A DNA stretch of 64,000 nt from JBLMYQ01 sp050258375 (GCA_050258375.1 JBLMYQ010000051.1:1-64000); one strand, 5' to 3'. Positions 24,271 to 33,694 are shown, numbered from the stretch's first letter. Numbers and translations: made by a program. The notes: generated by a model from the sequence alone, not told the origin.

Positions 24271-24808
24271 TTTCTAACTCTTCGAGAATCTTTTCTACAA
24301 TAAAATCAATGCTTTTTCTTGAAGCTTCAATTTCCTCGTAGGGTATATCAAATCTTTTTAGAACTTCTAGTGCTTTCGGATCAACAATCTTTGCTTTTTC
24401 GACATTAATTTGGGTTCTCCCGTTACTGCTGTAAGGTCCTCCTTCAATTCTTTTAACCAAAAAGTTCAAATTGCGGTACCTCCTGAATTGCTCTATTACG
24501 AAATTTACGTAATTTTCTGAATAATGCTCAGGTTTGTAATATGCGCAATCAATTATTGGTCCATCAGTTACAATAACCTGCACCTGCCTATGGCATCTGT
24601 CAATTCTTTTAACCTGCTCACCCAATAGGACTACTTTGTTTTCCAGCTTTGTCAAAGTACCTTCCCATACATGCTCTTTCGCAGGTTCCAGCACAAGCTC
24701 AGCCTCAATGCCGAGGTATTTTAATTCGGCAAAAGCATGCGCTGCCAAGGCACTCTTCAGCAAGCCCGGTCCCCCTATTAAGTTTACAACAAGAGTATCA
24801 TACATCAT
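24257..24808 (-). CDS. Phage-type P-loop nucleotide-kinase-like protein with altered Walker A
   Basis: A 183-residue protein. VVNLIGGPGLLKSALAAHAF (from residue 5) sits where a Walker A loop belongs, but the Gly before Lys is Leu and the Thr after Ser is Ala. Later regions (LEPAKEHVWEG, LENKVVLLGEQ, VIVTDGPIIDCAYY) match kinase-like ATPases common in phages and mobile elements. ATG 24808 has AAAGGGGGG upstream. It lies between an HD gene and the four-gene operon, but terminators separate them. Confidence 0.68.
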   Translation of the reverse strand: MMYDTLVVNLIGGPGLLKSALAAHAFAELKYLGIEAELVLEPAKEHVWEGTLTKLENKVVLLGEQVKRIDRCHRQVQVIVTDGPIIDCAYYKPEHYSENYVNFVIEQFRRYRNLNFLVKRIEGGPYSSNGRTQINVEKAKIVDPKALEVLKRFDIPYEEIEASRKSIDFIVEKILEELETIKT

Positions 24809-24923
24809 CTTTTCCCCCCTTTTTAACATCCCGATACTAACTATACCGACTCATCAACATCCCTTTACGGAAAATCATCTATTACATTTTGCCAACCCTG
24901 AAAGAAAACTTTCTTACCAGTAC

Positions 24924-24979
24924 ACAACAAAGACTAAAACATGATAATAATATTATTATCATGTTTTAGTCTTTGTTGT
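24924..24979. terminator. 56-bp perfect palindrome between P-loop and HD genes
   Basis: Both 28-bp halves match perfectly, centred between 24951 and 24952, with no unpaired loop. It follows the HD gene stop codon (20 bp). As RNA it would be a very stable AT-rich hairpin and probably ends the HD transcript. Confidence 0.75.
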
Positions 24980-24998
24980 CAATTTTTATATTATAAAA

Positions 24999-25589
24999 TT
25001 AAGCCAAATATCCCTTTTTCACAGAGTCTTCTATAACCTTTTGCGTATATTCTGCTATTGCTTTTGAGCTCTCCCCTACCCGTTTGTTCCTGTCAATAAC
25101 CTTTTGGCTTTCCACCTTATGTTCTATCCACGATTTACCTTCCGACGAATGGTTTAAAAGCAGAGGCTGAAATCTGTCAAGTAGAGCCGCATATTTTGCT
25201 TCCGGTGTTTCACAATCTTCAAACTCTTTCCAAAGAAGCTTGAACTCCTCAGCCTGATCTTCCGGAAGCATGCCAAATATTCTCTTTGCAGCTTCCTGTT
25301 CTGCTTTCAGCTTTTCTGCCTTGTCAGTATCTCCATAGCAATAGGTATCTCCTGCGTAAACTTCTACAAGGTCATGGATTAATACCATTTTTACAACCTT
25401 AAATTTATCAGCTTCCTTATTGTTAATGTGCTCTGCAAGCAATACAGCCATTAAAGCAAGATGCCATGAATGCTCGGCATCATTTTCTTTTCTCGAGCCA
25501 TCTGCAAGATAATTCTGGCGGAAAATCTGCTTTAATTTATCAGTTTCAAGCAAAAACCTTATTTGTTTTTCAAGCCTTTCGGTCTCCAT
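24999..25589 (-). CDS. HD-domain phosphohydrolase (HDDC2/YfbR-like)
   Basis: A 196-residue protein with HD-domain metal ligands in order: ENDAEHSWH (about residues 36-44), VLIHDLVEVYAGDT, and ALLDRFQPLLL. This layout matches 5'-deoxynucleotidases of the YfbR/HDDC2 group, which dephosphorylate dNMPs. It is 23 bp downstream of the ABC exporter gene, possibly the last gene of that transcript, and is followed by the 56-bp palindrome. Confidence 0.85.
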   Translation of the reverse strand: METERLEKQIRFLLETDKLKQIFRQNYLADGSRKENDAEHSWHLALMAVLLAEHINNKEADKFKVVKMVLIHDLVEVYAGDTYCYGDTDKAEKLKAEQEAAKRIFGMLPEDQAEEFKLLWKEFEDCETPEAKYAALLDRFQPLLLNHSSEGKSWIEHKVESQKVIDRNKRVGESSKAIAEYTQKVIEDSVKKGYLA

Positions 25590-25612
25590 CTATTTCCTCC
25601 TTTTGCCAAACA

Positions 25613-27463
25613 TTATGAAGCCTGCCTTTTAAACTGACTTACATATAAGTCGTAATAAAAACCTTTTGCCTCCAACAATTGCTGATGCGTACCCCTCTCA
25701 ATAATCTCTCCTCCGTTTATAACCATTATTTGATTTGCATCTCTAATTGTACTTAAACGATGAGCAATTACAAAACTTGTTCTTCCTTTCATTAATGAAA
25801 GCATTGCTTCCTGTATGTGCATTTCAGTACGCGTATCAACGCTGCTGGTTGCTTCATCAAGCACCAGAATAGATGGATTTGCCAAAATCGTCCTTGCTAT
25901 AGCTAAAAGCTGCCTCTGTCCCTGACTAAGATTTCCCCCTTCTTCTGAAAGAACCGTATCATAGCCATCATGTAAACGTGTAATAAATGGATGAGCATTC
26001 GCCAGCTTTGCAGCAGCTTCAACCTCCTCATCAGTTGCCTCCAGTCTTCCATAACGAATATTCTCTCTAACCGTATCTGAAAACAGATATGTGTCTTGGA
26101 GAACAATACCCAAGGATTTTCTCAGGCTGTCTTTTTGCAGTTTTCTTATATCCTTGCTGTCGACAAATATGGCACCACCGTCAATATCATAGAATCGTGT
26201 CAACAGATTAACTATTGTTGTTTTACCGGCTCCGGTAGGACCAACAAGTGCAATTATTTGCCCTGATTGGGCTCTGAGGTTTATATTCTTTAAGATTGGA
26301 AAACCTTTAGAATAACTGAAATTAACATCTTTAAAAATTACATCTCCAGCAATTTCTTTAAGTACCTCTGAATTTTCATTATCTTCAAACTCAGGCTGTT
26401 CGTCCATTATTTCAAATACACGTTCAGCACCAGCCAGAGCGGATTGAATCATATTAAACTGATTTGCAATTTCATTTATTGGTCTGGCAAACTGCTTCGA
26501 GTAGTTAAGGAAGCTTGCAATAACTCCAATTGTTATCATTCCTCTGACTGCCATAAATCCCCCTGCAGTCGCAACAATAGCAAAGCTAAGATTATTTATT
26601 GCATTCATCACCGGCATAATGATTCCTGAAAAAATCTGCGCTTTGATGCCAACATTGCTAAGTCTTTTATTAGTTTCGGAAAACTCCTCTAAAGCCTTTT
26701 CCTCTCTGCAAAAAGCTTTAACAACCCTCTGTCCGGATATTATTTCTTCAATATATCCGTTTAGCTCCCCAAGCTCTTTTTGCTGCTCGCCAAAGTATTT
26801 TCTTGTATGCCCTGCAATTTTTGCAGTAGCAAGCATCCCTATTGGAATACTTACAAGGCTCAGCAGGGTTAGAAGCGGACTTAAATACAGCATCATTCCG
26901 ATAGCACCAACTACTGTTATCAAACTAGAAAATACCTGTGTCGTACTTTGTGTAAGGGTAGAATTTATATTTTCAACATCGTTGGTTAATCTGCTCATTA
27001 GCTCTCCATGAGGACGACTGTCAAAGAATTTCAGCGATAAGGTCTGCACCTTCGCAAATAAATCCTTTCTGATTTCCCACACAGTATCCTGCGCCACTCC
27101 AACCATATAATAGGTTTGGAACCAAGTCATTAATGCACTTAGCATATATACCGCGGTCAAAGATATTACTATGGTTATTAATTTCTTAAAATCCACTAAT
27201 CCTTTACCGCTTACCATTGAGTCTATTGCATATCCGATAAGCAGCGGACCAATCAAGCTTAAGACTGTACTTACAAAAACCAATATAAAAACAAAAACAA
27301 GCATGGTCTTTTGTCTCTTTAGGTATCCCCAAAGTCTTTTCAAGGTTCCTTTTGAATCCTTTGCTTTTACCTTAGGTCCCATCATACCTGCCATATGCCC
27401 AGGTCCCCGGCCAAATGCCCTGGAACGCACTTGAGTTTTGTTAGTTGTATCATCATTAGCCAT
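25613..27463 (-). CDS. ABC exporter half-transporter (second subunit of heterodimer)
   Basis: The 616-residue protein has six membrane segments (residues 50-340) and one ATPase domain: Walker A GPTGAGKTTIVN, Q-loop LQDTYLFSD, signature LSQGQRQLL, Walker B ILVLDEATSSVD, and His-loop IAHRLST. Its ATG overlaps the stop codon of the upstream ABC gene, so the two form a BmrC/BmrD-type heterodimer. A drug, lipid or peptide is the likely substrate. Both ATP sites look complete in this subunit. Confidence 0.92.
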   Translation of the reverse strand: MANDDTTNKTQVRSRAFGRGPGHMAGMMGPKVKAKDSKGTLKRLWGYLKRQKTMLVFVFILVFVSTVLSLIGPLLIGYAIDSMVSGKGLVDFKKLITIVISLTAVYMLSALMTWFQTYYMVGVAQDTVWEIRKDLFAKVQTLSLKFFDSRPHGELMSRLTNDVENINSTLTQSTTQVFSSLITVVGAIGMMLYLSPLLTLLSLVSIPIGMLATAKIAGHTRKYFGEQQKELGELNGYIEEIISGQRVVKAFCREEKALEEFSETNKRLSNVGIKAQIFSGIIMPVMNAINNLSFAIVATAGGFMAVRGMITIGVIASFLNYSKQFARPINEIANQFNMIQSALAGAERVFEIMDEQPEFEDNENSEVLKEIAGDVIFKDVNFSYSKGFPILKNINLRAQSGQIIALVGPTGAGKTTIVNLLTRFYDIDGGAIFVDSKDIRKLQKDSLRKSLGIVLQDTYLFSDTVRENIRYGRLEATDEEVEAAAKLANAHPFITRLHDGYDTVLSEEGGNLSQGQRQLLAIARTILANPSILVLDEATSSVDTRTEMHIQEAMLSLMKGRTSFVIAHRLSTIRDANQIMVINGGEIIERGTHQQLLEAKGFYYDLYVSQFKRQAS

Positions 27464-29193
27464 TATAAATTTCCTTCCTCGCCAATTTGTGAATTATATA
27501 TATCCTGATAAACGCTGCATCTTTCCAGCAGCTCCTTATGGGTTCCCATATCAACAATTTCTCCGTTTTCCAGGACAATAATTTTATCTGCTTCAAGCAC
27601 AGTACTTATTCTTTGCGCTATTACAAAACAGGTTGTATTCTTCATAAAATTCTTCAAAGCCTTTTGAATCTTTGCTTCTGTACCCATATCAACAGAGCTT
27701 GTGCTATCATCCAAAATTAATATTACCGGCTTTTTGAGCAGAGCTCTGGCAATTGCCAATCTTTGCTTTTGACCCCCTGAAACATTAACCCCTCTCTGAC
27801 CAAGAATTGAGTTATACCCCTCAGGTAAGTTAATAATAAAATCATGGGCTTGAGCAACTCTTGCGGCTTCAAAAACTTCTTCCTCAGCTGCATCTTCCTT
27901 TCCCCAGCGCAGATTATCCATAACAGTTCCGCTAAAAAGAATAGATTCTTGCAATACCATGCTTATATTACTTCTCAGAGTTTTAAGCTTTATGTCTTTA
28001 ATATTCTTATCATCAATAAGAATTTTACCACTAATAGCATCATAAAATCTTGGAATCAGATTTACCAGTGTTGATTTGCCTGAACCCGTAGAACCCAAGA
28101 TAGCAACAGTTTCTCCGGGCATTGCACTAAAGGTAATATTTTTAAGAACAGGTTCTCCCACAGCATTGGCATAACGGAAGGATACATCATCAAAAACTAT
28201 TCTTCCTTCTTTTATTGGCTCAATTGAGGCTTCAGGTAAATCTTTAATATCTGTATCAGAATTTATTATATCTGCTAATCTGTCAGCAGATGCCTTCGCT
28301 CTTGATACCATCATAAGAATAAAAGCAATCATCATAAGCGAAAACAAAATCTGCGTCATGTAATTTATAAATGCCATTACCTGACCAACCTTCATACTGC
28401 CAGCATTGACCTTGATTCCTCCGAACCAAATTACTGCAATTATGCTGATGTTCATAACAAGGATCATAAGAGGCATGGTCAAGCCAATAATCCTAGATGC
28501 TTTAACCGTCACTTCCTTCAGATTAGTATTTGCCATATTAAATCTATTGTTTTCATAATCAGCTCTTACAAAAGATTTCACAACTCTAATCCCTGTTAAA
28601 TTTTCTCTAACTACATCATTAACCTTATCAAGCTTTTTCTGTACTGAAGAAAACAGTGAAAATCCCTTTTTTATAATATACGCAAGTGCAACCGAAAGTA
28701 TCGGTATGGTCACCAGCAGAATCAATGCAAGGTGTGCATTTATTAAAAGTGCCATTATTATTCCGCCTATACACAATAATGGTGAACGAACCATTATTCT
28801 TAGCATTGCAAGTATGAAATTCTGAATCTGGACAACATCATTTGTAAGCCTTGTTATAAGGGAAGCGGTGCTAAACTTATCCAGACTGTCAAATGAAAAT
28901 GATTGTATTTTCTTAAACAAATCCATTCTTAAGTCGGCACTAAAATTCAGGGCAGCCTTACTTGCAAATATTGTACACCCTACACCGCCCAAAATACCTA
29001 GAAGTGCAACACCTATCATTACCAGTCCGACATTTATGATGTAAGAAATATTTCCGCTTTTTATTCCTTTATCAACAATATCTGCCATAAGTGCTGGCTG
29101 TAAAAGATCGGTTATTACTTCCAAAAGCATGAAAAGAGGTGCAAGAGCAACCGCTTTCCAGTAAGGCTTCAAATATTTAAATAATCTTTTCAT
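27463..29193 (-). CDS. ABC exporter half-transporter (first subunit of heterodimer)
   Basis: The protein has 576 residues from ATG 29193 (TTTGGAGAG upstream; the frame start at 29265 has no ribosome site). It has six membrane segments and an ATPase domain with GSTGSGKSTLVN, signature VSGGQKQRL, and Walker B ILILDDSTSSVD. Asp replaces the catalytic Glu after Walker B, and the H-loop His is Gln (IAQRIST). One degenerate site is typical of heterodimeric exporters such as BmrCD. It is 159 bp downstream of the lipoprotein gene. Confidence 0.92.
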   Translation of the reverse strand: MKRLFKYLKPYWKAVALAPLFMLLEVITDLLQPALMADIVDKGIKSGNISYIINVGLVMIGVALLGILGGVGCTIFASKAALNFSADLRMDLFKKIQSFSFDSLDKFSTASLITRLTNDVVQIQNFILAMLRIMVRSPLLCIGGIIMALLINAHLALILLVTIPILSVALAYIIKKGFSLFSSVQKKLDKVNDVVRENLTGIRVVKSFVRADYENNRFNMANTNLKEVTVKASRIIGLTMPLMILVMNISIIAVIWFGGIKVNAGSMKVGQVMAFINYMTQILFSLMMIAFILMMVSRAKASADRLADIINSDTDIKDLPEASIEPIKEGRIVFDDVSFRYANAVGEPVLKNITFSAMPGETVAILGSTGSGKSTLVNLIPRFYDAISGKILIDDKNIKDIKLKTLRSNISMVLQESILFSGTVMDNLRWGKEDAAEEEVFEAARVAQAHDFIINLPEGYNSILGQRGVNVSGGQKQRLAIARALLKKPVILILDDSTSSVDMGTEAKIQKALKNFMKNTTCFVIAQRISTVLEADKIIVLENGEIVDMGTHKELLERCSVYQDIYNSQIGEEGNL

Positions 29194-29277
29194 AGAAATC
29201 TCTCCAAAATTTTCTGAGTATACTCTTTCAGCATTGATGGTAACACTCATTAAATATATAGTCAATCTACAAATGAA

Positions 29278-29330
29278 ACTCCCTTTCTGTCTTACCTAAC
29301 ATTTTGGAAAGGTACAAATAAAAAGGGAGT
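29278..29330 (-). terminator. Possible terminator between lipoprotein and ABC genes
   Basis: An outer stem ACTCCCTTT/AAAGGGAGT encloses an inner TACCT/AGGTA. The tail is only partly T-rich (TTTCATTTG), so it may be a processing or attenuation structure instead. Confidence 0.35.
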
Positions 29331-29352
29331 AAAAAGTCTATGTATATTACTT

Positions 29353-30015
29353 TTATAATTTCTCACCTGATGATTTCTGGCTTTGTTCCGAATTTTGCTT
29401 TTGCTGCTGCGGTTTTTCAATCTGTTTTCCTTCCAGCTGACTGATTACTCTATCACAAACCATCTTTAAAGTATTTCCGCCACCGCCAAAGCCTTGGCCA
29501 TCTCTGCTTCCTCCACCATTTGGATTAATCCCATCAGGCGGCCCTTGTCTTCCAGGTCTCATATTTGGGTCTGTCTGCCTTTCTTGCTTTTGTTGATTCA
29601 TATTTGTATCATTCCCGGGTCCTTTTCTCTCCTGATTTATATTCCCATCCGGTTTTTTAAATGAAATATTCTTTTGAGCATCTGTTAAAATTCCATCAAT
29701 TTGTTTAATTTTTTCTGATGAATATTTTTCGTCTATTGTTGTTTTAGTACTAATTTCTTTTAGTATCGGAACCAGCTTATCTTTTTGCTCCTTGGTCAAA
29801 GGAGATTCGCTTCTCTCAATGCGTCCAAGTGTTGATATTTCCATACGAAGCTTCCCTTCAGGCATTACCACTTGATTTTGCCAGCCGCCTCTTGCTTGCT
29901 GAAAATTATCCTGCCCTTGCTCCACATCTGTAGATTGAGAACCTTTCAGGCTTCCACAGCCTGCTGCGAAAATAAGAACTGCCATTAAAGTTAGTACCAA
30001 TGATATTCTTTTCAT
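29353..30015 (-). CDS. Secreted lipoprotein with Gly/Gln/Asn-rich tail
   Basis: The 220-residue protein starts at ATG 30015 (GGGGGAATG upstream). A lipoprotein signal ends in FAAGC (Cys20). The middle (RIERSESPLTKEQKDKLVPI to GILTDAQKNISF) is helical and resembles periplasmic proteins that count residues between charged helices. The rest is disordered and rich in Gly, Pro, Gln and Asn. It is 8 bp from the SLH-protein gene. Its role is unknown; it probably works at the cell surface with the efflux system. Confidence 0.78.
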   Translation of the reverse strand: MKRISLVLTLMAVLIFAAGCGSLKGSQSTDVEQGQDNFQQARGGWQNQVVMPEGKLRMEISTLGRIERSESPLTKEQKDKLVPILKEISTKTTIDEKYSSEKIKQIDGILTDAQKNISFKKPDGNINQERKGPGNDTNMNQQKQERQTDPNMRPGRQGPPDGINPNGGGSRDGQGFGGGGNTLKMVCDRVISQLEGKQIEKPQQQKQNSEQSQKSSGEKL

Positions 30016-30029
30016 AATCATTCCCCCTG

Positions 30030-32345
30030 TTATTTCGTGATTGTAATTATCTTTATAAGGTCTTTAGAACTCTCCTTCGTACCTGCGTAAAGTGACATGC
30101 CTTTTATGGAATATCCGCTTATTAAGGTATTTAGTGAAACTGCCAACGGAGTACTTCCTGACACATCATAAACCTGGACATCGCTTGCCAGCTTATAAAT
30201 TGTGTCATTTACCTTTATTCTCCTTGAATCAAGTGCCTGTATTTCATTTGAATATGTCTTTGAATTAATCGTGACCATTTTCTGCAGCCCATTTTGGTCT
30301 TTTTCCAAATAAACAACATCCTTTACAAGACTATTAAATATAGCATCTGAGTTGTTGAAGGAAACCTGCTGCCCATTTATAAGCACGGTATAGCTTGATG
30401 CCGTTTCTCTTTTTGTCTGACTGACCAATATTCCATATTGACCATACTCGGTATACTTATTCAATACCAATAGCTGAATGTCATCAAATCCTCCGCCCAT
30501 TACAGCATGAATAACTTTATCTTTGGTCAATTCTCCGGAAGGCATATCCTGCCACTTAACCCGGGTTACCTGAATATCATCTGAGCTATGATTATTTTGT
30601 ACATCTAAAATAACCGCGTCCTGACTTAATTTCAGGCTTCCAACCATTTTATCCGACAGATTAATTCTGCCTGAAACCGGCGAACAAACAACTGTTGTCA
30701 AGTGTGCCTTTTCGTCCCTTATATCAAGGGTTACCAGACTTCCATTCCGATAAGATTGGTCATCATCGGTTTCATATTCTTTTATTGTTCCGTCAACTCT
30801 GTAAAGCTTTACATAAAACACCGTTTCTCCCTTTGAGTCAGTATCTGTTGAAATACCACTGCGCGTACTCAAGATTATTGCATAATTTGAAATATCACTT
30901 GCACATGGGGTAATTACATCAACAATCTTTCCGCTTTTTCCGGTTAATACTGTTATATCATCCCCTATTTTAAAAGCTCCTTCTGATTCATTTAGTTTTG
31001 CTGCGGCATAAGAAGTTTCGATTTGCTTTTCCTCACCAAGAATCTCTATACTGCTGACTGATGCTTTACTGGGGTAAGCATTATCATATGTGCCGGTAAT
31101 TTTATCATCATACACCAATAATATTCCCTTGCCGGTTTTGAATAAATACTTAACCTGATAAACAACATCGTAACTTTGTATATCTGCAAAACTTACTTTT
31201 TCTCCATTTTTAATTACGGTATAATAATTTTTGTCAGAAATATTAATGTTTCCTATTTTAACACCATTAGAACTTACAGTATCCTTAACCACTACAGGCT
31301 CATTAGTCGGAGGATCGATCAATACTCCATATTCATAAATACTGCTGCTTCCTTCTGTAAAAGCTAGCGCTATAACCGAACCTATATAAATATTTTTCTT
31401 TACGTTTTTAAATGTACTTTTTCCTCCTCCATAATAGAAAACCATATCATCAGGTATATCTACACTGCCGCTGCCATTTTTATCAATATAGACCACTTTA
31501 TTTCCCGAAATGCTTTCGACCATTACTATATGACTATCCTGCTCTACACTCTGAGCTGATAGTACTTCATTATCCGAGTCAACCAGCAGATTGACTTTTT
31601 TTCCTAAATATAAAGCTCCATTTATGCTTTCCGCTTTAAAATCTCCTATGTCTGTTTTTATAAATCCTTTGGTAACACTGCTGTCAAGATCCCATGAATT
31701 AGTAATTATGCAGGTCTTTTGTGTACCTAAACTGCTTTGCTCTCCAAGAGTCTGATTTGAAGCGTTCTTCTTGGTATTTAATGTTCTTTCAAACATCACT
31801 GCTATATTTGCTCTGGATACCTTATCATTAGGATTCAATTTTATATCTTTTGTAATTTCCAGGCTCTTGGCTTTTTCTATATAATTCTGAGGCCAGACCC
31901 CTACCATTTCAGATGAGCTGTATCCCAACATTCTAAGCAATATAGTAGTAACCTGCGCAAAGTTTATCTTTTCTTCAGGCTTGAAGCTTCCATCCGCATA
32001 CCCTGTTATAATTTTATTTTTAACTGCAATATTTATGTAACCTGCTGCCCAATGTTTCTGGGGAACATCAAAAAATGCACTGGAGTTTTTAACCAATTCA
32101 GCTTGGTCTTTTTTCCCTATAGCAGCAACCGCCATCTTGGCAAATTCAGCTCTTGTTACATTTCCGTTAGGCTTGAATGTTCCGTCACTGTAGCCTCCAA
32201 TTATTCCTGCTTTTGAAAGACTGGCTATTGCATAGTAGCAAGCCGAATTTTCCGGCACATCCACGTATTGTGCAGAAGCAGAAAAATTGAATATTAATAA
32301 TAGTACTATTGCAATTAAAATCACTAATAACTTTCTTTTAAACAT
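30030..32345 (-). CDS. S-layer homology (SLH) domain surface protein
   Basis: A 771-residue exported protein. A signal peptide (residues 1-25) precedes three SLH repeats: ACYYAIASLSKAGIIGGYSD, HWAAGYINIAVKNKIITGYAD and YIEKAKSLEITKDIKLN, roughly residues 30-190. Each ends in the RAEFAK/RANIAV-type motif that anchors proteins to pyruvylated wall polymer. The remaining 570 residues are beta-rich and unknown. It follows the MacB-like permease gene and precedes the lipoprotein gene, which suggests an envelope partner for the exporter. Confidence 0.88.
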   Translation of the reverse strand: MFKRKLLVILIAIVLLLIFNFSASAQYVDVPENSACYYAIASLSKAGIIGGYSDGTFKPNGNVTRAEFAKMAVAAIGKKDQAELVKNSSAFFDVPQKHWAAGYINIAVKNKIITGYADGSFKPEEKINFAQVTTILLRMLGYSSSEMVGVWPQNYIEKAKSLEITKDIKLNPNDKVSRANIAVMFERTLNTKKNASNQTLGEQSSLGTQKTCIITNSWDLDSSVTKGFIKTDIGDFKAESINGALYLGKKVNLLVDSDNEVLSAQSVEQDSHIVMVESISGNKVVYIDKNGSGSVDIPDDMVFYYGGGKSTFKNVKKNIYIGSVIALAFTEGSSSIYEYGVLIDPPTNEPVVVKDTVSSNGVKIGNINISDKNYYTVIKNGEKVSFADIQSYDVVYQVKYLFKTGKGILLVYDDKITGTYDNAYPSKASVSSIEILGEEKQIETSYAAAKLNESEGAFKIGDDITVLTGKSGKIVDVITPCASDISNYAIILSTRSGISTDTDSKGETVFYVKLYRVDGTIKEYETDDDQSYRNGSLVTLDIRDEKAHLTTVVCSPVSGRINLSDKMVGSLKLSQDAVILDVQNNHSSDDIQVTRVKWQDMPSGELTKDKVIHAVMGGGFDDIQLLVLNKYTEYGQYGILVSQTKRETASSYTVLINGQQVSFNNSDAIFNSLVKDVVYLEKDQNGLQKMVTINSKTYSNEIQALDSRRIKVNDTIYKLASDVQVYDVSGSTPLAVSLNTLISGYSIKGMSLYAGTKESSKDLIKIITITK

Positions 32346-32367
32346 TTATATGCCCCCTTGCCTGTTG

Positions 32368-32432
32368 GCTTTTAGCTTTTAGCTTTTTGTTCTTAATTTT
32401 AACTTTAAACTTTAACATTTTACACTTTACAC
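32368..32432. repeat. Heptanucleotide repeats between MacB-like and SLH genes
   Basis: Two 7-bp families lie in this 93-bp gap: (GCTTTTA)x2 plus GCTTTTT from 32368, and (TTTACAC)x2 at 32419-32432 preceded by degenerate TTTAAAC units. The same TTTACAY unit recurs four times at 33667-33694. Confidence 0.65.
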
Positions 32433-32435
32433 TAT

Positions 32436-33611
32436 TTATTCAAACCTCAATGCCTCAATCGGATTCAGCTTTGAAGCCTTATTTGCAGGATACATTCCAA
32501 AAAATATTCCGATTGCTGCTGAAACCGTAAATGATGTAATTACAGAGGTTAAAGTAACAGCCGGTGTCAAAGAGCTTATTTTGGAAACTACAAACGCAGC
32601 AAGCATTCCAAGAAGTATTCCGATTACTCCTCCTATACAGCTAATCATCATGGATTCAATTAAAAACTGTGAAAGGATATATCTTCTCTTAGCACCAATT
32701 GCCTTTCTTATCCCAATTTCACGCGTTCTTTCGGTAACAGATACCAACATGATATTCATTATTCCAATGCCGCCAATCAAAAGCGAAATTCCTGCGATAA
32801 AGCCAAGAAACAGTGTCAAGGTTCCTGTTACGCTGCTTACCTGAGAAAGCATTTCAGCCTGATTCTGAACCCTGTAGGAATCTTCATCATTAAAAATATC
32901 AAGCATAAAACTTTCAATTTTTAACATTGCACTGTTTACCATATCCGACGAGGCAGCTTGAACATAGAAAGTTCTTATTTTGGAGGACAGAAATCTTTGC
33001 GCAACAGTAATAGGTATTATTATTCTGTCATCAGTAGAATAATTTTCTGCTTCAGCCTTTTCTTCAAGAACCCCTGTCACTTTGAATATCTGACCATTTA
33101 TCTTTATTTTTTCTCCTACCGGATTATAGCCTAAGCCAAAAAGGTTTTTAACAACCGCTGTTCCCAATAGCACAACCCGTTTTTTGGAATCAACATCACT
33201 CTGCTCTATGAAACTGCCAGATTGAACGGTAACATTCTTAACAGATTCATACTCTGGCGTGGAACCTATTAGAGAAGTATCCCAGCTGTTATTGCTATAT
33301 TTCAAGGTAACACTGCCGGTTATAGAAGGTGCAACTGCTTTAATCTCATTACTATTTTCACTTGCCAGCTTTTTTACCTGCTCATATGTAACGTTTCTAT
33401 TACTATTCCTTCCCGTGATAGAAATTGTAATCAGATTTGTTCCCATACTTTCAATCTTGTCAGTTATGGTTTTTTGAGTACCTTGCCCAAGCGATACCAA
33501 GGTTATAAATGTAGCAACACCAATTATTACCCCCAGCATTGTCAGAGAGGTACGTACTTTATTGCTAAGTATACTTTTAAGAGCCATTCTTAAGGTTTGC
33601 AGTATATCCAT
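32436..33611 (-). CDS. MacB-like FtsX-family ABC permease
   Basis: The protein has 391 residues from ATG 33611 (AAAGGAAAT upstream). An N-terminal membrane segment (MLGVIIGVATFITLVSLG) precedes an outer MacB-PCD domain (about residues 45-240). Three C-terminal segments follow, with the FtsX motif TERTREIGIRKAIGA and the ending NPIEALRFE. With the ATPase and adaptor genes upstream it forms a MacAB-like, mechanotransmission-type exporter for peptides, drugs or lipids. Confidence 0.93.
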   Translation of the reverse strand: MDILQTLRMALKSILSNKVRTSLTMLGVIIGVATFITLVSLGQGTQKTITDKIESMGTNLITISITGRNSNRNVTYEQVKKLASENSNEIKAVAPSITGSVTLKYSNNSWDTSLIGSTPEYESVKNVTVQSGSFIEQSDVDSKKRVVLLGTAVVKNLFGLGYNPVGEKIKINGQIFKVTGVLEEKAEAENYSTDDRIIIPITVAQRFLSSKIRTFYVQAASSDMVNSAMLKIESFMLDIFNDEDSYRVQNQAEMLSQVSSVTGTLTLFLGFIAGISLLIGGIGIMNIMLVSVTERTREIGIRKAIGAKRRYILSQFLIESMMISCIGGVIGILLGMLAAFVVSKISSLTPAVTLTSVITSFTVSAAIGIFFGMYPANKASKLNPIEALRFE

Positions 33612-33666
33612 CTGATTATTTCCTTTCAAATCCCTTGATCTGGGCAAGCCAAAGTCTCGTCTTTAC

Positions 33667-33694
33667 TTTACACTTTACATTTTACACTTTACAC
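33667..33694. repeat. Heptanucleotide repeat (TTTACAY)x4 encoding a protein C-terminus
   Basis: Four contiguous units (TTTACAC, TTTACAT, TTTACAC, TTTACAC) overlap the last codons of the ABC ATPase gene. They encode its final SVKCKM and the TAA stop on the reverse strand. Loss or gain of one unit would change the reading frame and the tail. Confidence 0.72.

Noticed and set aside
20523..25589. Prophage or defence island around the P-loop protein
   Set aside because: No integrase, terminase, capsid, nuclease or toxin-antitoxin genes are nearby, and separate terminators divide the genes.
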